Below, one piece after another: positions 6,947-14,931 of a stretch of 46,100 nt of DNA (position 1 is the stretch's first letter; each line of letters begins with the position of its first letter). The notes below the pieces were generated by a model, which worked only from the letters and a program-made list of their open reading frames with translations, searched no databases and was not told the DNA's origin. The position numbers were made by a program, and so were the translations under genes. Source of the DNA: an uncultured bacterium (lineage in GTDB: Bacteria; Cyanobacteriota; Vampirovibrionia; Gastranaerophilales; Gastranaerophilaceae); NCBI GenBank assembly GCA_900319365.1, contig ONOE01000011.1, positions 1-46,100 on the forward strand, given 5' to 3'.

Positions 6947-8272
6947 ATGGAACAAAAAACTTTGTTTGAAAATGATAAAAACCAACCCTTGGCATCTCGT
7001 TTAAGACCGAGAACTTTGGATGAATTTGTCGGTCAAAAACATTTAATCGGCGAGGGAAGAATTTTGCGCAGACTGATTGAAAGCGACAATATTCCGTCGA
7101 TTATTTTCTGGGGAAATCCGGGGATCGGCAAAACCACTCTGGCACAAATTATTGCCAATAAAACGCATTCGGAATTTATCAATTTTTCTGCCGTAACAAG
7201 CGGGATAAAAGAGATTAAAGCAGTCATGCAGCAGGCTGAAAACAATCGCAAACTCGGACAAAGAACCATTGTTTTTGTAGATGAAATTCACAGATTTAAT
7301 AAAGCGCAGCAGGATGCGTTTTTACCTTTTGTCGAAAAAGGAAGTATCATTTTAATCGGTGCAACGACGGAAAATCCTTCGTTTGAAATCAACTCCGCAT
7401 TGCTTTCACGCTGTAAAGTTTTTGTTTTCAAACCGTTGGAGGTTGATGAGCTTGTTGAGCTTTTGAAACGTGCGATTACCGACAAGCGTGGGTTTGGCGA
7501 TGAAAAAGTTAATATTGACGATGAATATATAAAAATTATTGCCGAATTTGCAAACGGTGATGCCAGAACGGCACTTTCTACGCTTGAAATGGTCATCTTA
7601 AACGGTGATGTTTCAAACGACGGCACGATAAACGTTACAAAAGAAACGCTTGAACAATGTATCTCTAAAAAAAATCTTTTGTATGATAAAAACGGAGAAG
7701 AACATTATAATATTATTTCGGCACTTCATAAATCTATGAGAAATTCCGATCCCGATGCGGCTGTTTATTGGCTTGCCAGAATGCTTGAAGCGGGTGAAGA
7801 TCCATTGTATATTGCCCGTAGGGTGGCGAGATTTGCAAGTGAAGATGTAGGGCTTGCAGACCCCAGAGCTCTTGAAATCGCAATTGCCGCATATCAGGCA
7901 TGTCATTTTATCGGAATGCCCGAATGTACGGTTCATTTGACCGAGGCGGTGGTTTATATGTCAATGGCGCCGAAATCTAACGCAATGGAAGTTGCGTATA
8001 ATCTGGCAAAACGTGATGCCAAAGAGCATTTTGCAGAACCTGTACCGCTGCAAATTCGCAATGCGCCGACAAAATTGATGAAAGAATTAAATTACGGTAA
8101 AGGCTATCAGTATGCGCATGATACAAAAGATAAGTTAACCGCAATGCAATGCCTGCCTGATTCTCTTGCTGGAACGGAGTATTATTTCCCGACAGAACAG
8201 GGGTTTGAAGTCAAATATAAAGCTCGCTTAAAAGAGATTAAAGATTGGAAAAAAGCTCACCGCCAAGGATAA
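6947..8272 (+). CDS. rarA: Replication-associated recombination protein A (RarA/MgsA, AAA ATPase)
   Basis: 441 residues. Walker A is GNPGIGKT (56-63), Walker B is IVFVDEIHRF (108-117), sensor 1 is the stretch around GATTENPSFE, and the arginine-finger region is the ALLSRCKVF segment. The MgsA/WHIP C-terminal oligomerisation region follows (YWLARMLEAGEDPLYIARR near 282-300). RarA is a tetrameric clamp-loader relative that acts at stalled replication forks. There is no Shine-Dalgarno; a TATAAT at 6927-6932 lies 14 bases before the ATG, so the leader would be only about 7 bases. It is transcribed divergently from the Nudix gene. Confidence 0.95.
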   Translation: MEQKTLFENDKNQPLASRLRPRTLDEFVGQKHLIGEGRILRRLIESDNIPSIIFWGNPGIGKTTLAQIIANKTHSEFINFSAVTSGIKEIKAVMQQAENNRKLGQRTIVFVDEIHRFNKAQQDAFLPFVEKGSIILIGATTENPSFEINSALLSRCKVFVFKPLEVDELVELLKRAITDKRGFGDEKVNIDDEYIKIIAEFANGDARTALSTLEMVILNGDVSNDGTINVTKETLEQCISKKNLLYDKNGEEHYNIISALHKSMRNSDPDAAVYWLARMLEAGEDPLYIARRVARFASEDVGLADPRALEIAIAAYQACHFIGMPECTVHLTEAVVYMSMAPKSNAMEVAYNLAKRDAKEHFAEPVPLQIRNAPTKLMKELNYGKGYQYAHDTKDKLTAMQCLPDSLAGTEYYFPTEQGFEVKYKARLKEIKDWKKAHRQG

Positions 8273-8709
8273 TTCTCGTGTCGTGGAGGAATAATTTTCG
8301 ACCATTGGTGAGGGCAAAGTCCGAAGTATCGCCTTGTTATACTAATAAGTTTATAAGTTCATAAGTGAGTTACAAATTCATTTTCCTCCACCCTTTGGGG
8401 GGAGGATGTCCGCAGGACAGGAGAGGGGCTACGAAAAGTTTGACAAATTTGACAAATTTGACTAATAGCCCCTCACCCGAATTTATGACATTCGCAAAAG
8501 CTCAAGTCGAAATTCTACCCTGCTCCCCAAGGGGGCGAGGAAAACACCTGTACAGCAATTCCGACATTTAAGAATTTAATATTCTGTGTGAACTTTCTGC
8601 AAAAAATAAAAATGTAAAATATCTTCAGAGCATATTTTATTTCGGGCAAAAGTGTGCTAAAATAAATTATGTCAGGTGATGACTACAGATAAATTACAAG
8701 GGGTGAAAT
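8273..8709. other. Intergenic region rich in repeats, no gene
   Basis: 437 bases between rarA and deoB. It holds a dispersed AT repeat (8347-8373), a GC-rich palindrome (tcctccaccctttggggg, around 8386-8408), three tandem 9-base units of the type atttgacaa near 8438-8464, and a second GC palindrome (ctccccaagggggcgagg, 8522-8540). A 68-residue open frame here is composed of these repeats and is not a gene. The deoB leader occupies the end. Confidence 0.6.
8347..8373 (+). repeat. Dispersed AT repeat (aagtttataagttcataagt type)
   Basis: This matches 39316-39341 with only a few differences, sharing taagttcataagtga and a following ttac. Both copies sit just downstream of plus-strand genes in intergenic DNA. 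Confidence 0.6.
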
Positions 8710-9897
8710 ATGGAAACAAAAGCAATTATAATGGTTATCGACTCAATGGGTATAGGTGCTATGCCTGATTGCAAGGATTTTGGAGATATTCCCGAATGCA
8801 ATACGCTGCATCATGTTTGTGAATTTAACCACGGGTTAAATGTTCCCAATATGGAAAAATTGGGGCTTGGTAATCTCGGGGATTTTGAGGGTATCAAACC
8901 TGTTGAGCATTCTTTGGGTCTGAATATGACGTTAAGAGAAAAATCCAAAGGCAAAGACACCACAACAGGTCATTGGGAAATTGCGGGGCTTGTTTCGCCC
9001 AAACCTTTTGCAACGTTCCCTGACGGGTTCCCAAAAGAAATTATTGATAAATTTATAGAAGAAACGGGCTGCGGCGGAGTGCTTGCAAATAAACCCGCAA
9101 GCGGTACTCAAATCATTCAGGAATTGAATGACGAACATCACAAAACAAAATTCCCGATTGTTTATACATCTGCTGACAGCGTGTTCCAGATTGCGTTAGA
9201 TACGGATATGATTCCGCTTGAAACATTGTACAAATGGAGCACCATTGCAAGAAAAATCCTTGATGAGGGCAACTATTACGTTGCAAGGGTAATTGCAAGA
9301 CCTTACAAAGTTATAGACGGCAAACCGACAAGAATTTCAAAAGACAGACGTGATTATTCGATGGTTCCTTCTCATACGTATTTGAATACGATGAAAGACA
9401 GAGGCGACAAGGTTGTAGGTATAGGCAAGATTGAAGATATATTTGCAAAATCGGGCATTACCCACGCAATTCATACGGGCTCAAACAAAGAAGGTCTTGA
9501 ACTTACTCTTAAAGCCGTAAGAAACGAATTGCCTTTAGAAGATATTGCCTATGTTAAAGGTAAAAAATATACGGATAAAACGTTGATTTTTACAAACCTC
9601 GTTGATACCGATATGCTCTACGGACACAGAAACGATGCCAAAGGCTACGGTCATGCGATTGAAGAAATTGATACTTACGTAAAACCGATTATTGAAGCAA
9701 TGAATGATAAAGATTTGCTTATCATAACGGCTGATCACGGTTGCGATCCGTGTGTTCCCGGAACAGATCACACAAGAGAAAAAGTTCCCGTACTGATTTA
9801 CGGTAAAAGCATCACCCCGCAAGGAAACGGCAATTTAGGCGAACTTGAGGGATTTGATAATATAGTAAAATATTTGAAAGACACTTTGGAAAAGTAA
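8710..9897 (+). CDS. deoB: Phosphopentomutase
   Basis: 395 residues, full length for the family. DeoB interconverts ribose or deoxyribose 1- and 5-phosphates in nucleoside salvage. It is an alkaline-phosphatase-superfamily enzyme with two metal ions. Seen here: the metal-binding Asp11 in MVIDSMGIGAMPDC, the catalytic threonine within KDTTTGHWE (T84-T86), LVDTDMLYGHRNDAKGY near 298-314, TADHGCDP and TDHTREKVP. The cap domain lies between about 95 and 220. AAGGGG precedes the ATG by 6 bases. It is followed after 19 bases by the prepilin-like gene, possibly cotranscribed, but with no functional link evident. Confidence 0.96.
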   Translation: METKAIIMVIDSMGIGAMPDCKDFGDIPECNTLHHVCEFNHGLNVPNMEKLGLGNLGDFEGIKPVEHSLGLNMTLREKSKGKDTTTGHWEIAGLVSPKPFATFPDGFPKEIIDKFIEETGCGGVLANKPASGTQIIQELNDEHHKTKFPIVYTSADSVFQIALDTDMIPLETLYKWSTIARKILDEGNYYVARVIARPYKVIDGKPTRISKDRRDYSMVPSHTYLNTMKDRGDKVVGIGKIEDIFAKSGITHAIHTGSNKEGLELTLKAVRNELPLEDIAYVKGKKYTDKTLIFTNLVDTDMLYGHRNDAKGYGHAIEEIDTYVKPIIEAMNDKDLLIITADHGCDPCVPGTDHTREKVPVLIYGKSITPQGNGNLGELEGFDNIVKYLKDTLEK

Positions 9898-9916
9898 AAG
9901 AAAGAGAATTGAATAT

Positions 9917-10561
9917 ATGAAAAAAGGTTTTACTCTTGCGGAATTACTTATAGCATTGGCAATCGTCGGCGCTATTGCGGTGATGTCCGTACCGACACTT
10001 GTTTCAAGCTACAGACAGCATGTTGCATCAGTCAGACTAAAGAAATTCTATTTGAATATGAAAACCGCAATCCAGATGTCAGAAATCAAAAACGGCAGAG
10101 CCGTAAACTGGAGCAAAGAGGCTACCGTATATGATGATAAAGGTAAGCAAAATAACGAAGAAAATAACAGAATAGGTGATACTTTCTTTGATACTTATCT
10201 GGCTCCATATTTGAGATATAAGTATAAAAAATATGAAAAAGGCAATACCGCATACTATTTTAATGACGGTTCTTCTTTTTATTTATGGAACGGCGGCTGT
10301 TTAGATATTATTTATGATACAAACGGAGCTGTAGACAGACCAAATCAAGAGGGTAAAGATCGTTTTCGTTTTACGATTTGCCTTGATGATAATAAAAGAA
10401 AAGAATGGCACGGAAACTCAAACGCCGTGTTTAGTACATATGGTCCCGGAAAAGCAGAATCAAGAGCAAAAGCTCTGAGTTTATGTAAGCAGCAACCTGC
10501 ATATTGTTCTACTCTTTTGCTTTATGACGGTTGGGTATTTAAAAAGGATTATCCTTACTAA
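9917..10561 (+). CDS. Type IV prepilin-like (pseudopilin) protein
   Basis: 214 residues starting MKKGFTLAELLIALAIVGAI. This is a class III signal: cleavage would fall after Gly4, and the mature protein would begin with Phe and carry the conserved Glu at +5. A single hydrophobic helix (residues about 5-27) is followed by a long amphipathic helix and a globular C-terminal domain with cysteines at about 138, 155, 193 and 199. Similar multiple prepilin-like proteins are common in Gastranaerophilales. It is probably a minor pilin or pseudopilin exported through a type IV pilus or type II secretion-like system. No assembly genes (pilB, pilC, pilD) are nearby. Its 3' end overlaps the convergent NADAR-like gene by 4 bases. 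Confidence 0.85.
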   Translation: MKKGFTLAELLIALAIVGAIAVMSVPTLVSSYRQHVASVRLKKFYLNMKTAIQMSEIKNGRAVNWSKEATVYDDKGKQNNEENNRIGDTFFDTYLAPYLRYKYKKYEKGNTAYYFNDGSSFYLWNGGCLDIIYDTNGAVDRPNQEGKDRFRFTICLDDNKRKEWHGNSNAVFSTYGPGKAESRAKALSLCKQQPAYCSTLLLYDGWVFKKDYPY

Positions 10562-11442
10562 TCTTTTTTAGGATTCGTAATATTTGACATAATGCGTTTG
10601 AAAAAGTCGCCTGTTTTGTGTTCGGCTTGTGCTCTTGAACGCAGTTTGTTAAGTTGTTCAAGAAATTCTTCCCTTGTCAAAACGGTTTGCGTAATATCGG
10701 ATTTCCCTCTGGTATGTTCAAGGGTCTTGCCCTCTGTTGCTCTCAATGCCTCTCTGAACATAAAATCATTTTCAAAACGCTTGTTATAAACTTCATCTAA
10801 CAATTTCTTATATTCAACGGAATCTCTTTTGATAGTTTTGCCGTTCCAGTACAAATCTCTTATTGCATATTCGGGATCTACGCAATGGGCGATATGTTCA
10901 ACGTTATGCCCCGATAAAATCCTGATTTTGTCCTGCAATACGGGGTTTTTGACCTTTAATGACATCAAAAACGCCCCGATAGAACCGACTTCCACTCCCT
11001 GAAATTCAAAATGCTCTCCGCCAGATTTTTTTGCTGTTTCAATTAATGATTTTTTGAGCTGTTTAAATTCTTCAGACCCTTGAGTAAAGCTTTTGCCTTT
11101 CCAGAACATCAAAATGTCTTTATCATTACGTTTAATTGATTTAGAAAACTTTTTAGCTTCAAACCCGTCCAGTGAGCAGACATATTTTTGCTTTTCGGGG
11201 TCTTTGATTTTTAGCGACTGCAAAAATCCTTCTATTGATTTGATTTTCACCCCGTCAAAAGTGAAATCCGTCGGAGCAAAGTTGCTTAAAACGTTTGCGG
11301 GGAATTTCCCTCTTGCTTTGATATTTACGATGTTTGAAACTTTCGGAAGCTGCATTTTAACGCAGGGCGTGTTGTTCGAGGTAACTTTATATGTATTTAT
11401 ATTGATTATCTTTGCTGTGGGCTTGTTGGGGATGTGAATCAT
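10558..11442 (-). CDS. Protein with two NADAR/YbiA-like units in tandem
   Basis: 294 residues. Residues 52-131 (LSNFAPTDFTFDGVKIKSIE onward) and 145-220 (FEFQGVEVGSIGAFLMSLKV onward) align to each other: each has a hydrophobic-x-F-x-G-V stretch, G-F/A-F-L-x-S-L-K, D/N-P-x-x-Q and W-K/N-G-K. The second unit continues through MFREALRATEGKTLEHTRGK and VLTREEFLEQLNKLR (228-268), which matches the end of NADAR (YbiA-type) domains that act on N-glycosidic bonds of ADP-ribose-type molecules. The first unit lacks that C-terminal part. The conserved S-N-F-A-P near 53-57 is in the first unit only. So the active site may be split between the units or lost. The start is ATG 11442, with AAAGGAG 13 bases upstream, which is rather far. 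The substrate is unknown. Confidence 0.6.
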   Translation of the reverse strand: MIHIPNKPTAKIININTYKVTSNNTPCVKMQLPKVSNIVNIKARGKFPANVLSNFAPTDFTFDGVKIKSIEGFLQSLKIKDPEKQKYVCSLDGFEAKKFSKSIKRNDKDILMFWKGKSFTQGSEEFKQLKKSLIETAKKSGGEHFEFQGVEVGSIGAFLMSLKVKNPVLQDKIRILSGHNVEHIAHCVDPEYAIRDLYWNGKTIKRDSVEYKKLLDEVYNKRFENDFMFREALRATEGKTLEHTRGKSDITQTVLTREEFLEQLNKLRSRAQAEHKTGDFFKRIMSNITNPKKD

Positions 11443-11544
11443 TGTCGGTAAAAAACTCCTTTTAAAAGATATTAAATACGAACAATAATTTTTTTGCGCA
11501 TGAGGGAGGTGGGTAAAAATGGTACGAGATACATCTTCTTTTCT

Positions 11545-11624
11545 GTCATCTTGAGTGCTAGCGAAAGATCGCCTGATTGTGCGTATGAAAAGGCGATTCT
11601 TTGGTTTTCAGCCTCCCCAATGAC
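11545..11624. repeat. Foldback repeat, unit 1
   Basis: It begins gtcatcttgagtgctagcga and ends in ctccccaatgac, so its ends form an imperfect inverted repeat (GTCAT/ATGAC), with an inner pair GATCGCCT/AGGCGATT. The first 43 bases match unit 2 with 4 differences. Confidence 0.65.
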
Positions 11625-11661
11625 TAAAAAAAATAATGTCCTCCCCTTGATACTCTGCCGA

Positions 11662-11686
11662 GCAAAATGATTGAGTATCATTTTGC
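11662..11686. repeat. Palindrome with core AATGATTGAGTATCATT, copy 1
   Basis: GCAAAATGAT (11662-11671) and ATCATTTTGC (11677-11686) pair perfectly around the loop TGAGT. The same core and loop, with a similar left flank (actctg-cga), occur at 21882-21908. Confidence 0.7.
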
Positions 11687-11780
11687 GAGAGGACCGATGA
11701 GGAGGGGTATTGTATTTGCTTGGCTTTATATACCCCGCCCCTGCAATTCTACCTTTCGCAATTTGCTCAAGGTGAATTGC

Positions 11781-11805
11781 ATCCCCGCCCTCAAGGGGTG
11801 GGGAT
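11781..11805. repeat. GC-rich palindrome in an AT-rich genome
   Basis: atccccgccctcaaggggtg followed by gggat forms ATCCCC/GGGGAT arms with inner CCC/GGG. Bases 11792-11809 are the exact reverse complement of 46077-46094 (attaatccccaccccttg), where the motif lies inside an open reading frame. Confidence 0.6.
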
Positions 11806-11820
11806 TAATCTTCTATTCTT

Positions 11821-11947
11821 GTCATCTTGAGCGATAGCGAAAGATCGCCTGATCGTGCGCATGGCAATATTTCCCCTCGCCCCATGGGGGCGATGGAATT
11901 TGTCATATTTGCAAAATCAGGCGATTCTTCGGCTTACGCTAGAATGA
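11821..11947. repeat. Foldback repeat, unit 2, with an internal GC palindrome
   Basis: The left arm gtcatcttgagcgatagcga continues to GATCGCCTGAT, and the right arm ATCAGGCGATTCTTCGG runs to gaatga. Between the arms lies about 60 bases containing TCGCCCC-ATG-GGGGCGA, so a second palindrome seems nested inside the first. Confidence 0.6.
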
Positions 11948-11981
11948 AAAGTGGTTGGCAGCCCAAAACTAAAATATCGTT

Positions 11982-13106
11982 TTAAGCGATTTGAGATGTT
12001 GTATTTTCAAGGTTTCTCAAAATGCTGCTGCTGATTTTTTCGTTCGCTTCCAAAGCTGCAAATACGTTTTTAATTGCGCATTCGGGACCCGTAAACAATT
12101 CTTTCATCATTTGAGCAGAGAATAAAGAATTGTTATTCGGTGCCATATAAGGAAACATTATTGCGCCGTAAGCATTAAATTTAGGGTCAGGTGAACCCAA
12201 AGCCCCGAGCAAAAGTTGTTTATTGCTGCCCTTTACTTCGTTTTTGAAATAATCTGATTTATTCAAAAAAGTCTTAACAGAATCATAATGAACGTTTATA
12301 TTCTTATCTGCAAGTTTTTTCAAGCCGTTTTCATACGCACTTAATACGTACAAATCCAAACTTTTTACCTTTGAATTTGTTTGTTTTGCCGCATTGGCAA
12401 TTGTTTGCTGCAAATCAAGTGCCGATTTCCCGCTTCCCAAGCAGTCATCAAGGGTTACAATTTTAAGGTCTTTATTCGATGCCATATATTTTTTCAAATT
12501 GTTCCAGCCCGTAACGATTTTTGCATCAGGGTTAATCTGACGATACATTTCTGTTATCAATCCGTAGCTTTTTGTTTTGCTCGGAACGTATACAATTGCG
12601 CCGTCTTTTAATTTTTGAGAAATTTCTTTATTGAATTTAGTCAAAATATCCGTAATTCTCGGATATGTATAGATATCAAGATTATGTTCAAGGTAATTGT
12701 TCAAAACACCTCTTAATCTGGCAATCTGGCGGCTGTCTTTAATATTCGGAAATCTTTTTGCTATATATTTATCAATTGCGCCCGTTTCATTCAAATGATT
12801 AATCGCAACGGAATATTGACCTTTGTTATCCTTAAACCCGTAAGAATTCATCCAATTATTGAGTTCTCTTGTGCCCGTATTGAATTTTTCCGATGTTCTT
12901 AACTTTTCAATATTATACATGTTTAAAGTTTCATCAAATTCGCTTCTTACATGTTTAACGGGTGAAGTTACCGCTTTAGCCGTATCTTTTGCTTTTGATG
13001 AGGTAAATTTGACTACATCCGATACATACGGTTTTATTTTAAATTCTTTTATTGCAGGTTTAGCTGCTTTTAATACATAATTAGTCGCAAAACTTACTAA
13101 TGACAT
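11982..13106 (-). CDS. Phosphoribosyltransferase-like protein of unknown role
   Basis: 374 residues from ATG 13106; the frame could also open at a TTG 9 bases upstream. The central region has the look of a PRTase fold: a strand GAIVYVPSKTKSYGLITEMY near 169-188, then KIVTLDDCLGSGKSALDLQQ near 215-234. The second resembles the PRPP loop (hydrophobics, D-D, then S/T-G-K-S/T). The N-terminal 140 residues are Lys-rich and helical, and the C-terminal 100 are unassigned. GGGG sits only 3 bases before the ATG, and AAGGA is 12 bases before it, so the start is uncertain. There is no signal peptide. The fold call is moderate, and no substrate or pathway can be named. The neighbours (a response regulator and the repeat spacer) give no context. 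Confidence 0.55.
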   Translation of the reverse strand: MSLVSFATNYVLKAAKPAIKEFKIKPYVSDVVKFTSSKAKDTAKAVTSPVKHVRSEFDETLNMYNIEKLRTSEKFNTGTRELNNWMNSYGFKDNKGQYSVAINHLNETGAIDKYIAKRFPNIKDSRQIARLRGVLNNYLEHNLDIYTYPRITDILTKFNKEISQKLKDGAIVYVPSKTKSYGLITEMYRQINPDAKIVTGWNNLKKYMASNKDLKIVTLDDCLGSGKSALDLQQTIANAAKQTNSKVKSLDLYVLSAYENGLKKLADKNINVHYDSVKTFLNKSDYFKNEVKGSNKQLLLGALGSPDPKFNAYGAIMFPYMAPNNNSLFSAQMMKELFTGPECAIKNVFAALEANEKISSSILRNLENTTSQIA

Positions 13107-13202
13107 TTTCCCCAAAAATCCTTATAACATATCCCCTTGTATATATATAAAGGATTTTTTGATGGATTAATTGCCTTATTTGCGCATTAAAATGTAATAA
13201 AA

Positions 13203-13901
13203 CTAAATATTTAATTTATATCCGCCGCCATAAACAGTTTCAATATACTTTTTGCCGTTGGAAATTTTATCGATTTTGCTTCTCAAATGTCTTATATGAA
13301 CCCTGATGGTTTCAATGTCATCATCGGGCGAATATCCCCAGATATCTTTTAAAAGCTTAGCTGATGACACGATGTTGCCATGGTTTTGGAAAAGCAAATT
13401 GAATATTTCAAATTCAATCGGGGTAAGTTTTGCCTGTTTATCGCCTATTCTTATACTGTATTGTTCGGGCAGCAAGGTTATATCCCCGAGAGTTTGCAAA
13501 TCTCTTGTAGATGCGGATTCCGGGATTTGTTTTGTCCTTTTTAGAAGCGCTCTTACTCTTACCAGAAGTTCTTCAACCTCAAAAGGCTTTACAAGGTAAT
13601 CGTCAACGCCTATATTAAATCCGTTAACTTTGTCGCTCAATTGAGAAAGCGCCGTTAGCATAATTATCGGAATATCCTTGGTCTCGAGGTTTTCTCTTAT
13701 TCTTTTTGCAACCGTAAACCCGTCAACATCAGGCATCATAACGTCCAGAATTATCAATGACGGCAATTCCTGTTTTGCAAGCGCAAAACCCTTAATCCCG
13801 TCATACGCCTGAAATACGGTATACCCTGCAAGTTCCAAGTTTACTTTTATTAACTCGTTGATTGATGTATCGTCGTCTATTACTAAAATTTTGTTATTCA
13901 T
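13203..13901 (-). CDS. OmpR/PhoB-family response regulator
   Basis: 232 residues. The receiver domain (about 1-118) has the acidic pocket DDD at 10-12, the phospho-acceptor Asp53 in IILDVMMPDVDG, Thr83 and Lys105 in the KPF motif. A winged-helix DNA-binding domain of Trans_reg_C type (about 135-230) ends with DDIETIRVHIRHLRSKID and TVYGGGYKLNI. It should act as a phosphorylation-controlled transcription factor. No kinase is adjacent, so it is an orphan here; the kinase at 1474-3129 is a possible partner. There is no Shine-Dalgarno. A TATAAT (13918-13913) lies 11 bases before the ATG, and a TAGAAT (13913-13908) 6 bases before it, so the leader is at most a few bases long. Confidence 0.93.
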   Translation of the reverse strand: MNNKILVIDDDTSINELIKVNLELAGYTVFQAYDGIKGFALAKQELPSLIILDVMMPDVDGFTVAKRIRENLETKDIPIIMLTALSQLSDKVNGFNIGVDDYLVKPFEVEELLVRVRALLKRTKQIPESASTRDLQTLGDITLLPEQYSIRIGDKQAKLTPIEFEIFNLLFQNHGNIVSSAKLLKDIWGYSPDDDIETIRVHIRHLRSKIDKISNGKKYIETVYGGGYKLNI

Positions 13902-14101
13902 AGTATAATTCTATTATAAACATAGGTATAATAAATCTTATTCATAAAACTTAATAAATGCGTATAAGTAAAGAATGGCTTATATTGTATTTAAATGGCT
14001 TTGATAAGAATTTTTATAAAATTTCTCTGTCAAAAAAATATTTTTTATTATATTATTTTATAGTTGTACAATATACATTTATTTAAAAAGGAGATTGCAA
14101 A

Positions 14102-14563
14102 TTGACCACTTGTTCCCATTTAGATTTACTCAACGATCATCTTCCTATGAACGGAGAAGTATGTTTAGGACGACATGTTCTGGCGGAGTTTTTTGAATGC
14201 GATCCAAATACTTTAAATAATCTTGATAAAGTTGAAAAATTTATGATGGAAGCAGCATTGGAATGTGGTGCAACCATTGTGCAAAAATGTTTTCACATGT
14301 TCAGTCCGTACGGAGTATCGGGGGTTGTAATTATTTCGGAAAGTCATCTTGCCATACATACATGGCCCGAACTGGGGTATGCGGCAGTTGATTTGTTCAC
14401 TTGCGGGTCAAAATGCGACCCTAAAGTTGCGTATGAATTTTTGAAGAAAAAATTCTGCTCTAAAAATGCAAGTTTTACGGAATTAAAAAGAGGAATTTTA
14501 TCGCCCGATACGATGAAAGTTGCCGAAAAACCTTTTGAAATTATGCAGCAATTTCAAAATTAA
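14102..14563 (+). CDS. speD: S-adenosylmethionine decarboxylase proenzyme (TTG start)
   Basis: 153 residues. SpeD cleaves itself to form a pyruvoyl cofactor and decarboxylates SAM, giving the aminopropyl donor for spermidine. The self-cleavage site is Glu80-Ser81 in ISESHLAIHTWPE. His86 and Cys101 have exactly the spacing of Ser63, His68 and Cys83 in the Thermotoga enzyme. There are about 18 extra N-terminal residues before the family start (CLGRHVLAEF). The start is TTG: AAGGAGA sits 7 bases before TTG 14102, and the only near ATG (codon 16) has no ribosome binding site. A terminator follows at 14616-14660. Spermidine synthase is not in the window; the decarboxylase-like gene at 27268 could supply a diamine. 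Confidence 0.95.
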   Translation: MTTCSHLDLLNDHLPMNGEVCLGRHVLAEFFECDPNTLNNLDKVEKFMMEAALECGATIVQKCFHMFSPYGVSGVVIISESHLAIHTWPELGYAAVDLFTCGSKCDPKVAYEFLKKKFCSKNASFTELKRGILSPDTMKVAEKPFEIMQQFQN

Positions 14564-14615
14564 TTTTTTTTAATAAATTGCAACATAGGTAGCAAATATA
14601 TTTTTTTTAAGTTTT

Positions 14616-14660
14616 AAATAGTCTGTGTGGTTAAGAAATCAGCCGCTCAGGCTATTTTTT
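14616..14660 (+). terminator. Intrinsic terminator after speD
   Basis: AAATAGTCTG pairs with CAGGCTATTT (one G-T wobble), with an inner GTGG/CCGC stem and a T-tail (14655-14660). It follows the speD stop codon by about 50 bases. Confidence 0.8.
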
Positions 14661-14709
14661 AATCGGATGGATTAGTTAGAATATATAAGTAGCAAAAAAG
14701 GAGAATAGA

Positions 14710-14928
14710 ATGCAAGGACAAATTATAGCCCCCCAAATCGCAGAAGTTTCTAAATCTGCAATGAAATTTATCAAAGGTGAACAACCGTTCGCCGCAGCAC
14801 AAGCTGAAAAATTAGCTCAAGAAGCTAAAATTAATAAATTACATGAATACCTTTCACCGTCAGCTCCTATGCCTGACCCTGCAACTATTAAACCTGCAGA
14901 AAATCATGTAATTGACTACTATGGTTAA
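14710..14928 (+). CDS. Small hypothetical protein
   Basis: 72 residues, MQGQIIAPQIAEVSKSAMKF onward. It has an Ala/Lys/Gln-rich helical middle (AAAQAEKLAQEAKINKL) and a Pro-rich end (SPSAPMPDPATIKPAEN) finishing VIDYYG. There is no signal peptide or transmembrane helix. A strong AAGGAG 7 bases before the ATG, and its placement right after the speD terminator, argue that it is a real expressed gene. No family is recognised. It converges on nnrD with 3 bases between stop codons. Confidence 0.6.
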   Translation: MQGQIIAPQIAEVSKSAMKFIKGEQPFAAAQAEKLAQEAKINKLHEYLSPSAPMPDPATIKPAENHVIDYYG

Positions 14929-14931
14929 TAA

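Larger units (their letters stand above)
11443..11981. other. Repeat-rich intergenic region, no gene
   Basis: 539 bases with no credible gene. It contains two foldback repeats (11545-11624 and 11821-11947), a palindrome shared with the tRNA-Pro spacer (11662-11686) and a GC palindrome (11781-11805). A short frame on the minus strand is made of these repeats. It looks like a sink for small non-coding elements. Confidence 0.6.

Noticed and set aside
8438..8464. Short tandem 9-base repeats as a CRISPR-like array
   Set aside because: Units are adjacent without spacers and only three in number; no cas genes are present.
8365..8571. 68-residue plus-strand frame ending in CSPRGRGKHLYSNSDI
   Set aside because: Composed of intergenic repeats (GC palindromes and 9-base tandem units), with no ribosome binding site.
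11472..11681. 69-residue minus-strand frame in the repeat spacer
   Set aside because: Consists of the foldback repeat and the palindrome; no ribosome binding site or protein-like composition.
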